This document shows, in pieces, positions 1 through 5,517 of a DNA stretch of 9,981 nucleotides. Every line of letters starts with the position of its first letter. Position 1 is the first letter of the stretch. The notes under the pieces were generated by a model, which worked only from the letters and a program-made list of their open reading frames with translations, was not told where the DNA came from and searched no databases. The DNA comes from Rickettsia endosymbiont of Diachasma alloeum. Lineage in GTDB: Bacteria; Pseudomonadota; Alphaproteobacteria; Rickettsiales; Rickettsiaceae. The stretch lies in the NCBI GenBank assembly GCA_020404485.1, contig DYDT01000115.1, positions 1 to 9,981 on the forward strand, in the 5' to 3' direction. The position numbers and the translations under genes are program-made.

Positions 1-68
1 CCATCTTCAGCAAATAGTTCTTTAAACGGTAATAAAAAAGTCTCTAAGGCAGCAAATGCATCACTCAT
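1..68 (-). CDS. virB11: VirB11-type secretion ATPase (RvhB11), N-terminal 22 codons only
   Basis: Only the first 22 codons are in the window; the gene continues past the left edge. The ATG (68-66) overlaps the virB10 stop codon in an ATGA arrangement, which implies translational coupling. The visible peptide begins MSDAFAALETFLLPFKELF and contains no catalytic motif. The identification rests on position: in rickettsial rvh loci virB11 directly follows virB10. VirB11 proteins are hexameric cytoplasmic traffic ATPases that power pilus assembly and substrate transfer. The name is therefore inference from gene order, and the reading frame itself is read directly. Confidence 0.75.
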   Translation of the reverse strand, partial: MSDAFAALETFLLPFKELFAED

Positions 69-1507
69 TTGACTACCTTTGATTTTGTTAAAACAGTAAC
101 AGGGAATTTATAATCCTTATTAACGTATATTTTAATCGGAGTACCTTGATTAATCGTTGTAGTAGGTTTAAATTGCTGCTGAGTTATCATATTTTGTACA
201 GTATTAGTAATATCCGTAAACGCTTGTGTAGAAGTTTGCTGTGCTTGAGTTGGATTTGACGCTATAGAAGTACTAGTAAGCAAGCTTGAAGCAGCTGTAT
301 TAACCGCTTGTACTAATGTAGCTAGCCTTTGTTCAGGGGTATTTGCCGAAGAAGCATTTTGGGCAGTTGTACAGGCTTGGGTCATTGTAGTATAAGCAGT
401 AGATGTTTTATCAGTAATGGCAGCTAAAACATTTGTACAAATTGTAACTATTCTTGTATTTGGATCCACACTAGTATTTTGGGAAATTGTTTGAGCAGTA
501 TTTAATAACTGAGTAGCAATAGCACTATTAGTAGCAGCAGCTTGTGAGTTTATAGGCGGAGGTACTAACTTATCAAGAACTTTAGCAATTCCTATATTGA
601 AAGCAGACTGTAAGACTGAGTTAGCAAACTGTTCCTTATATTTATTATCTACCCTTCCTTGTACCCCAGGTCTTCCTAAATTATCGACTGCAGGGGAATC
701 AAATGCTATAGTATAGCCATTAGTTAAATCTATTCTATCCCATATTACAGAAACTCTACCGTAGCTATCTGCTGAAGTTGAAGTTGCATATTTACCAAAC
801 ACTTTTGATCCTTTTGGTATTAATATTATCTTATCTTTTTCAGAATATACATCTCTGCTAATAATAGCTCTTATTTCGCCACCAAGATCGCTATTTATGG
901 CTGTTTCAAGTACTGCCTCAATTAATTTACCACGCCCTAAGATTAAAGACATGTCACCACGATCTTTAAATACTGCATCCGCAGCAACTTGTTCTGCTGT
1001 TTTCTTAGGTTCTACACCGCTAACTAGCACGATAGATGATGTCCTTTTAGCTTGTTTACGCTTTTTTTCTTCATCACTTTCAACTAAAGGTCCGTTCGTC
1101 GAAGGTAATGAAATAGGAGGAGCTGGAAGTGTTTTTGACTTATCCGCTTCTACCGGTGTAGTTGGAGGTAAAACTGGCGGTACTTCCACTGCAGGAGGGG
1201 CAGGTGGAGGCGGTGGAGCAGTTGGTGTTTCAAGCTTTGGTGGATTCGGTAATTTAGGTATTTCAGGTACGTTATCTGAATTATCTTCAACAGGTTTAAC
1301 AATATTGCTAGGTATATTAGTATTTTGAATTTCTTCTTTTTTAGGAGCAAAGAAAAGAGAATAAAAAATATATATAAGAATACCGCAAATTACAACTACG
1401 ATAGCGATACTTTTATTAAAACTCACTGAAACTTTTGATAATTCTTTTTGAACTTCAGGTGTATCTGCTCCTGATAAAGAACTATTATTGTTTTGCTCTT
1501 CGGCCAT
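65..1507 (-). CDS. virB10: Type IV secretion core-complex protein VirB10 (RvhB10)
   Basis: 480-residue VirB10/TrbI-family protein that spans inner and outer membranes and links VirB9/VirB7 to the inner-membrane complex. Seen in order: a cytoplasmic N-terminus; one membrane helix at about residues 33-53; a proline-rich periplasmic stretch at about 64-135 with a run of prolines near 98-105; then the TrbI beta-barrel domain from about 185, with family-like blocks LIPKGSKVFGKY (229-240), RVSVIWDRIDL (251-261) and DNLGRPGVQG (275-284). The C-terminal strand block is INQGTPIKIYVNKDY (452-466). Between about 318 and 445 sits a Thr/Ala/Ser/Gln-rich region at the place of the outer-membrane antenna; typical VirB10 proteins are about 380-430 residues, so this region is enlarged. 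It has two cysteines (357, 379). The gene lies downstream of virB9 across a palindromic repeat and overlaps virB11 by 4 bp. Confidence 0.95.
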   Translation of the reverse strand: MAEEQNNNSSLSGADTPEVQKELSKVSVSFNKSIAIVVVICGILIYIFYSLFFAPKKEEIQNTNIPSNIVKPVEDNSDNVPEIPKLPNPPKLETPTAPPPPPAPPAVEVPPVLPPTTPVEADKSKTLPAPPISLPSTNGPLVESDEEKKRKQAKRTSSIVLVSGVEPKKTAEQVAADAVFKDRGDMSLILGRGKLIEAVLETAINSDLGGEIRAIISRDVYSEKDKIILIPKGSKVFGKYATSTSADSYGRVSVIWDRIDLTNGYTIAFDSPAVDNLGRPGVQGRVDNKYKEQFANSVLQSAFNIGIAKVLDKLVPPPINSQAAATNSAIATQLLNTAQTISQNTSVDPNTRIVTICTNVLAAITDKTSTAYTTMTQACTTAQNASSANTPEQRLATLVQAVNTAASSLLTSTSIASNPTQAQQTSTQAFTDITNTVQNMITQQQFKPTTTINQGTPIKIYVNKDYKFPVTVLTKSKVVK

Positions 1508-1532
1508 ATTTAAATTATATTATAGTTATTTA

Positions 1533-1613
1533 TTGTCATCCCGTGGCTTGACCACGGGATCTTTTATCACAAGCTGTGTCCTGAGATCCCGCAGTAAAGC
1601 TGCGGGATGACAA
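1533..1613. repeat. Rickettsia-type palindromic element between virB9 and virB10
   Basis: Direct reading shows an 11-bp perfect outer inverted repeat, TTGTCATCCCG (1533-1543) against 1603-1613, enclosing two hairpins. The first has a 9-bp stem ATCCCGTGG (1538-1546) with 1552-1560 and a 5-nt loop. The second has a 9-bp stem ATCCCGCAG (1586-1594) with 1600-1608 and a 5-nt loop. It is far more GC-rich than its surroundings. The TGTCATCCCGTG motif is shared with the element at 5373-5492. It starts 1 bp beyond the truncated virB9 stop and fills most of the 107-bp gap to virB10. No T-run follows, so I do not call it a terminator. Confidence 0.88.
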
Positions 1614-1614
1614 A

Positions 1615-2100
1615 CTAGTACCTTGCCATGTAATTACTATTTGTTCTATTCTTAGAATAGTCAAATTTAATTACATATACTAACTCTTTCTCATGTCCTT
1701 CCATCAATTCAACAGAAGAAATATCAAATTCATATGTTCTTTTGTTAGTTATGATAGTCATGTTGGTACGAATATATTTCTCAAGAGGTTTTATAAATAA
1801 ACGATTACCAATAGGAGTTAGTTTCCACGCATAAGCATCTCCAAGAATGATATTTTGAACTTCTTCATTTTTAGCAAATTCTATATGTGCTTGAAAACCA
1901 AAATGCAGCGTTAATAAATAAACTTCATTAGGATTGTATATATATGTTTGTATCCTATTGTCCCTAGTTATAGATAAATCATCCAAATAATTATTGCTGA
2001 TATTGTTACATGGATCATTTTCTAAAAGTGGACAGTCAGCATTAGCTATTAAGCCACTTAAGTATATAAAAATTAAAAAACAAAATCTAACTATTATCAT
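1615..2100 (-). CDS. virB9: Truncated VirB9 paralogue, N-terminal domain only (RvhB9-2)
   Basis: 161-residue exported protein matching only the N-terminal half of VirB9. A hydrophobic signal peptide covers residues 1-21 (probable cleavage after ANA). Residues 49-127 align closely with the complete VirB9 in this window: YNPNEV (55-60), GFQAHIEFA (68-76), ILGDAYAWKL (85-94), RLFIKPLE (100-107), TNMTIITNKRTY (112-123). The protein stops where the linker to the C-terminal beta-sandwich begins, the domain that in VirB9 binds VirB7 and VirB10. It carries an N-terminal segment with Cys23 and Cys31 that the full-length copy lacks. It overlaps the 3' end of virB8 by 14 bp. A palindromic element begins 1 bp after its stop codon. 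It may act as an accessory periplasmic subunit; that role is inference. Confidence 0.9.
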   Translation of the reverse strand: MIIVRFCFLIFIYLSGLIANADCPLLENDPCNNISNNYLDDLSITRDNRIQTYIYNPNEVYLLTLHFGFQAHIEFAKNEEVQNIILGDAYAWKLTPIGNRLFIKPLEKYIRTNMTIITNKRTYEFDISSVELMEGHEKELVYVIKFDYSKNRTNSNYMARY

Positions 2101-2806
2101 CGTCTACCCTATATCCGTTAACTTGCAATCCTACAGGATTTATATCAAGTTCTGAATCTGTTAATTGCATTGGTACGTAAGCATAACTTACTACTGCTAT
2201 TTTATTATAAACTGTTTGATTTCCTGTTGCTTCATTTACGGAAAATCTAACTATATATTTGTCCGAGGCAATTTTTGACCACGACTTTACTACTAAATAA
2301 GTCGTATTGTTTTCCTGATACTTTAAACTTGGATCGTTGTTCTTATCTCTTATATATCCAAGATAACCATAAAAAACATTACTCGTTGAAAGTAATCTTA
2401 TAGTAGTACGTGCCAAGGTAGTAAAATCAACAAAATTATATGTTTCTCTTGCATTTATATATTTTTTTATAAAATATCTTGTAAGAGACTCATCTGCAGT
2501 AAGCACCGGTGATGAAATAGGCTTTACTACTGATGCACGACCAGTAGTATCATCAAGTTGGATGACAAAAGGATCAAACTGTTTAGATTTTACTACAAAA
2601 GCTATTACTAAAGTAGATATTACCATAAAAATTGATAATATTATCAATAATATTATTAATAAGTTACGTTGAACAATTAGCTTATCAGCACGTTCTTCAT
2701 ACCAATTTTGAGTTATCTTTAGCGGATTTGCTTGGTTTTGCTCGCTCTTTGCATCATTTTGTGCTTTATCACTTGATTTAAAGAAGCCGAATATATTATT
2801 TAACAT
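2087..2806 (-). CDS. virB8: Canonical VirB8 inner-membrane assembly factor (RvhB8)
   Basis: 239-residue bitopic inner-membrane protein. The cytoplasmic N-terminus (1-46) ends in the family-like NWYEERADKLIVQRN, a membrane helix covers about 47-72, and the rest is the periplasmic NTF2-like VirB8 domain. The signature NPxGxxV motif is intact as NPVGLQV (223-229), close to the C-terminus, which in VirB8 supports dimerisation and partner contacts. QFDPFVIQLDDTTGRA (76-91) also fits the family. VirB8 nucleates assembly of the channel with VirB9 and VirB10. The gene lies 53 bp downstream of virB7 and overlaps the following truncated virB9 by 14 bp, so the three probably share one transcript. Of the two VirB8 copies here this is the one with the complete motif. 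Confidence 0.95.
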   Translation of the reverse strand: MLNNIFGFFKSSDKAQNDAKSEQNQANPLKITQNWYEERADKLIVQRNLLIILLIILSIFMVISTLVIAFVVKSKQFDPFVIQLDDTTGRASVVKPISSPVLTADESLTRYFIKKYINARETYNFVDFTTLARTTIRLLSTSNVFYGYLGYIRDKNNDPSLKYQENNTTYLVVKSWSKIASDKYIVRFSVNEATGNQTVYNKIAVVSYAYVPMQLTDSELDINPVGLQVNGYRVDDDNS

Positions 2807-2859
2807 ACTTCTATTGTTATATTAAACGGTTACTAGCGAAATAAGTGTCATTGCTATAT

Positions 2860-3042
2860 TTATGCTATATCTATTATAGAATTAACCGGTCTTCTTACAC
2901 AAGGATTTATACTTAACTCTGCTTCATCATTAATTTCAGCTGCAACACACGGGCTTTTAATTTCGTAAGGTGCTGAGGGTGTACATGATAATAATTGTGA
3001 AAGCATAATTAATAATACCCCAAACTTGAATAATTTTAACAT
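2860..3042 (-). CDS. virB7: VirB7-like lipoprotein (RvhB7)
   Basis: 60-residue lipoprotein. The N-terminus has basic residues, a hydrophobic stretch (7-18) and the lipobox LLSC with the lipidated cysteine at position 20. The mature part of about 40 residues has two more cysteines (32, 48) and ends RRPVNSIIDIA; a short Pro-Val-Asn segment near the C-terminus fits VirB7 peptides that pack against the C-terminal domain of VirB9. VirB7 anchors the core complex in the outer membrane. It is the first minus-strand gene of the divergent pair and sits directly upstream of virB8. The size, lipobox and location all agree; sequence identity alone would not settle a protein this small. Confidence 0.88.
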   Translation of the reverse strand: MLKLFKFGVLLIMLSQLLSCTPSAPYEIKSPCVAAEINDEAELSINPCVRRPVNSIIDIA

Positions 3043-3096
3043 TTAACATCTTAAATATAATAGTGGTTTATTTTATTACTTGTTTAAATTAGCTTA

Positions 3097-3127
3097 GTAT
3101 ATAATTGTTCACAAGTATTTTTTACAA
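3097..3127 (-). promoter_or_regulatory. virB7p: Possible promoter for virB7-virB8-virB9
   Basis: On the minus strand TATACT (3102-3097) lies about 55 nt before the virB7 ATG, with TTGTAA (3127-3122) 19 bp upstream. The -10 match is good, but the spacer is longer than the ideal 17 bp. In DNA this AT-rich such matches arise by chance, so the call is tentative. Confidence 0.25.
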
Positions 3128-3183
3128 AAATTGATTTTCAGTGTAAAAAAATATTAAAAAGATTGTAAACAGTGCTATATAAC

Positions 3184-3206
3184 AATAATATTGATACAAT
3201 ATTATT
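3184..3206. repeat. Perfect 10-bp inverted repeat, candidate operator
   Basis: AATAATATTG (3184-3193) is followed by ATA and then its exact reverse complement CAATATTATT (3197-3206). The right arm overlaps the presumed -35 box of the plus-strand promoter (3205-3210). It could be a regulator binding site or an RNA hairpin. The dyad is seen directly; the function is inference. Confidence 0.45.
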
Positions 3207-3232
3207 ACCATCAATAACTATTGTTGTATAAT
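3205..3232 (+). promoter_or_regulatory. Possible promoter for the second virB8-virB9 pair
   Basis: TATAAT (3227-3232) is a perfect -10 box, with TTACCA (3205-3210, 4 of 6 matches to TTGACA) 16 bp upstream. The ATG at 3408 would be about 170 nt downstream, giving a long leader. A perfect dyad overlaps the -35 box. The call is tentative because of the base composition. Confidence 0.35.
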
Positions 3233-3407
3233 TTAAATTTATAAATTATTTATTTTAACTTTAAAATTAAGTAGTATTTTGGTATTGTAGCAACAATATA
3301 AAGTTATTTTATAACTTAAATAATACTAAATTAACAAATGATAATTATATTAAAATAATTATGCTAAGGTTATGGAAATAAAAATACTCATCAATTACTA
3401 AATAATT

Positions 3408-4106
3408 ATGGATCCAGTACTTAGTGCCGTACAAGAATATGTTAAATCTGGCGAATATTTTAGTGATGCAAGAAAATGGTACAGCTTTAAATATGTAGTG
3501 CCGTTAAGTAGTAGATCCCTTTTACTTTTAGCATGTGCAACATTTACGTTATTACTTACTATAATTTGTATAAATATTGATGTGTTATTACCTATAAAAG
3601 AAAAAATAAGTTACTTGATAAAATCTAGTACCGAGAAACAAGCTACTATTACTAACACTAAAGAATCTGCATTACGCGATCCTTATGGTTCTGTTGCTAA
3701 TATTATGCTCAAAAATTATGTGCTACAGCGAGAAGAATATAATTATGATTTATTAAAACAACAATTTGTCTTTATTAAAAATAGTTCTACAAGTATTGTT
3801 TATATGCAATTTGCTAATTTTATGAATATCGATAACCCACTATCACCGGTTATGCGATATCAAAAATTATATAGGCGTTCAATTAATATAACATCAATTC
3901 AAAATATAAATAATAATGAAGTAGTTGTTACTTTTGAGTCATTAGCTAAAAATAGTGCAGGGGAAGTTTTAGAAAATATGTTATGGGAAGCAAAAATAGG
4001 TTATATAATGGATTCTATCGGTGCAAATCTTTCGCCTAATGCTCCATTTAACTTTACTGTTACCAGTTATAAGCTAAAATTATTAAAAGATAAAAACCAG
4101 AAATAA
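3408..4106 (+). CDS. virB8: Divergent second VirB8 paralogue (RvhB8-2)
   Basis: 232-residue VirB8-like protein. Residues 1-36 are cytoplasmic with EYVKSGEYFSDARKWY (10-25), a VirB8-type N-terminal motif. One membrane helix covers about 37-56, followed by a periplasmic domain with NTF2-like spacing: YVLQREEYNY (104-113) parallels the helix containing YINARETYNF in the canonical copy. The expected NPxGxxV motif is not preserved; the matching stretch reads SPNAPFNFTV (209-218). Overall identity to the other VirB8 is low by eye. The stop is 1 nt before the next virB9 ATG, so the two are coupled. Rickettsiales are known to carry duplicated rvhB8 genes. Its role, perhaps restricting or modulating assembly, is inference. 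Confidence 0.85.
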   Translation: MDPVLSAVQEYVKSGEYFSDARKWYSFKYVVPLSSRSLLLLACATFTLLLTIICINIDVLLPIKEKISYLIKSSTEKQATITNTKESALRDPYGSVANIMLKNYVLQREEYNYDLLKQQFVFIKNSSTSIVYMQFANFMNIDNPLSPVMRYQKLYRRSINITSIQNINNNEVVVTFESLAKNSAGEVLENMLWEAKIGYIMDSIGANLSPNAPFNFTVTSYKLKLLKDKNQK

Positions 4107-4107
4107 T

Positions 4108-4860
4108 ATGAAGCGATTAATAATATTTTTTACAATAATATTTTTTACATTAAATATATTTGCTATTAGAGAATCAAGACCTTTAGGACAAGATTCCCGT
4201 TTAAGAGTTATGGTTTATAACCCTGATGATGTTTTTAAATTTATAGGATATTACGGCTATCAAGCAAGTATAGAGCTTGCAAGCGATGAAGAAATAGTAA
4301 GTATTTCTATGGGCGATACTACCTCATGGCAAATAGTACCTGCGGGTCATAGGATTTTTATTAAACCTATGGAGCAGGATGCCACCACTAATATGACCTT
4401 AATTACTAATAAACGAACATATTTCTTTGAACTATACGCTGCTGAGACTCTTGATATGCGTGATCCAGAAATGGTTTTTAACGTAAAATTCCTTTATCCA
4501 GATGATGATAATGATAATGCTGGTGGTCACATGCAAACTTATATTGCCTCTTCAGCAAGCCCTGATCTTAATCATCCAGAAAAATATAACTTTAACTATT
4601 ATATTAGCGGTAGTGAAGAAATAGCTCCTATCAAAATTTTTGACGATGGCGAATTCACCTATCTACAATTTAGAGATAAAAATTCTGAAATTCCTGGTAT
4701 TTTTGCTGTAGATGATTCATTGCGTGAGTCTCTAGTAAATTATCGCCTCGCTCCAGATAATCCTAATTTAGTTATTCTTGAACAAGTGTTCCCAAAGCTT
4801 GCTGTCCGTAAAGGTAAAAAGATTACTTGTATATTCAATGAATCTTTTAGAGCATACTAA
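4108..4860 (+). CDS. virB9: Full-length VirB9 core-complex protein (RvhB9-1)
   Basis: 250-residue periplasmic/outer-membrane core protein with both VirB9 domains. The signal peptide spans about 1-19. The N-terminal domain (30-130) has YNPDDV, GYQASIELA, MGDTTSWQIVPAGHRIFIKP and TNMTLITNKRTYFFEL. After an acidic linker (131-137, DDDNDN) the C-terminal beta-sandwich runs from about 157 to 250, with NFNYYISGSEEIAPIKIFDDG and the ending VFPKLAVRKGKKITC. This domain binds VirB7 and VirB10 to form the outer ring. Cys241 near the C-terminus is placed like the VirB9 cysteine that forms a disulfide with VirB7 in Agrobacterium. The gene follows the divergent virB8 by 1 nt and is separated from mnhC by a palindromic repeat. 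Confidence 0.95.
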   Translation: MKRLIIFFTIIFFTLNIFAIRESRPLGQDSRLRVMVYNPDDVFKFIGYYGYQASIELASDEEIVSISMGDTTSWQIVPAGHRIFIKPMEQDATTNMTLITNKRTYFFELYAAETLDMRDPEMVFNVKFLYPDDDNDNAGGHMQTYIASSASPDLNHPEKYNFNYYISGSEEIAPIKIFDDGEFTYLQFRDKNSEIPGIFAVDDSLRESLVNYRLAPDNPNLVILEQVFPKLAVRKGKKITCIFNESFRAY

Positions 4861-4865
4861 TACTC

Positions 4866-4977
4866 GATCAACTTGAAAAATTGGCTGCGTCGTCTTTGTA
4901 AGTCCTCGGCTGCTCACGTATTAAGTATACGCTCCGCACCTCGGCTTACAGTCTCCTTGCTCTTTTTCAAGTTGATC
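4866..4977. repeat. Rickettsia-type palindromic element between virB9 and mnhC
   Basis: A 15-bp perfect terminal inverted repeat, GATCAACTTGAAAAA (4866-4880) with 4963-4977, encloses a GC-richer core. Inner pairing includes TGTAAG (4897-4902) with CTTACA (4945-4950) and CGTAT (4917-4921) with ATACG (4927-4931). The heptamer CCTCGGC occurs twice (4904-4910, 4939-4945). Imperfect pairing extends outside the arms (AATAC at 4859-4863 opposite GTATT at 4981-4985). It occupies most of the 148-bp gap. It differs in sequence from the TGTCATCCCG elements at 1533 and 5373, so a second repeat family is present. It resembles dispersed rickettsial palindromic elements; the copy number cannot be seen here. 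Confidence 0.85.
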
Positions 4978-5008
4978 TTCGTATTATTCTTCACTTAGCT
5001 ATATACAT

Positions 5009-5344
5009 ATGTCCCACTTAATATATTTCTTTGCTTTGATATTGCTGACTTCGGGTTTGTTTATAATGCTTACAAGCCATAATTATATTCATAAGGTTAT
5101 TGGGCTTGGGGTTTTTCAAGGTTCAGTATTAGTTTTTTATTTAGCTTTGGGTAAAGTTAAAACAGGTATTGTACCTATTATGCAAGAAAGCGTAACTACC
5201 TACACCAGCCCATTGCCTCACGTATTGATGCTAACAGCTATAGTAGTAGGTTTTGCAACACTTAGCGTAGCTTTAAGTTTCATACATCAAATTTATAAAC
5301 ATTTTGGTACAATATCAGAAAACGAAATTAGTTTTGATAAATAG
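5009..5344 (+). CDS. mnhC: Mrp/Mnh antiporter subunit C (NuoK-like)
   Basis: 111-residue protein with three predicted membrane helices (about 4-22, 28-48, 70-93). It belongs to the MrpC/MnhC family, homologous to the NuoK subunit of complex I. The diagnostic block is SPLPHVLMLTAIVVGFATL (67-85), which matches the MrpC consensus (D)PLPQALVLTAIVIGFA. Family length is about 110-115, so the gene is complete. Mrp complexes exchange Na+ (or K+) for H+ across the inner membrane. It is followed on the same strand by two large MrpD/NuoN-like proteins, so it belongs to that operon although a palindromic element separates it from the next gene. No strong ribosome binding site is visible before the ATG. 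Confidence 0.92.
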   Translation: MSHLIYFFALILLTSGLFIMLTSHNYIHKVIGLGVFQGSVLVFYLALGKVKTGIVPIMQESVTTYTSPLPHVLMLTAIVVGFATLSVALSFIHQIYKHFGTISENEISFDK

Positions 5345-5372
5345 ATATATTTCTAGTATGTTATTTATGCAC

Positions 5373-5492
5373 TGTCATCCCGTGATTTATTCACGAGATC
5401 TAGTTAAAAATACTAATTTTATTCACGAGATCTAGTTAAAAATACTAATTTTATTATTTCCTGGATCTTAGTTCCCAAGCCACGCAATGATA
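5373..5492. repeat. Palindromic element of the TGTCATCCCG family between mnhC and the next gene
   Basis: It begins TGTCATCCCGTG (5373-5384), like the copy at 1534-1545, and ends CACGCAATGATA (5481-5492), which matches the reverse complement at 9 of 12 positions. A hairpin CGTGA/TCACG (5381-5385 with 5391-5395) lies at the left end. The right part carries CTGGATCTTAGTTCCCAAGCC. The element is decayed compared with the copy at 1533 and is internally expanded by a 32-bp tandem duplication. A 13-bp direct repeat flanks it (5325-5337 and 5495-5507). Confidence 0.75.
5386..5455. repeat. 32-bp tandem direct repeat, 2.2 copies
   Basis: The unit beginning TTTATTCACGAGATC (from 5386) repeats exactly with period 32 (copies at 5386-5417 and 5418-5449, with a partial third to 5455). 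There is no mismatch between copies, which suggests a recent duplication inside the palindromic element. Confidence 0.9.
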
Positions 5493-5517
5493 CCAAATTA
5501 GTTTTGAACAAATAATC

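Larger units (their letters stand above)
3043..3407. promoter_or_regulatory. Divergent intergenic region between virB7 and the second virB8
   Basis: 365 bp, extremely AT-rich, without a supported gene. It must contain the start signals for both halves of the secretion locus because the flanking genes point outward. It holds a perfect dyad (3184-3206), a TATAAT box on the plus strand (3227-3232) and a possible minus-strand TATACT (3102-3097). A 9-codon frame (3372-3401, beginning ATGGAAATA) precedes the plus-strand virB8 but has no special support. No Shine-Dalgarno sequence stands out in front of 3408. Confidence 0.6.

Noticed and set aside
897..1328. Plus-strand open frame of 143 codons with a glycine-rich stretch
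   Set aside because: It is the antisense of the virB10 proline-rich region; proline codons read as glycine codons on the other strand.
1150..1350. Minus-strand 66-codon frame
   Set aside because: It lies wholly inside virB10 in another frame and has no family features.
1533..1613. GC-rich hairpins read as rho-independent terminators
   Set aside because: No T-run follows on either strand, and the shared motif with the copy at 5373 marks it as a dispersed repeat.
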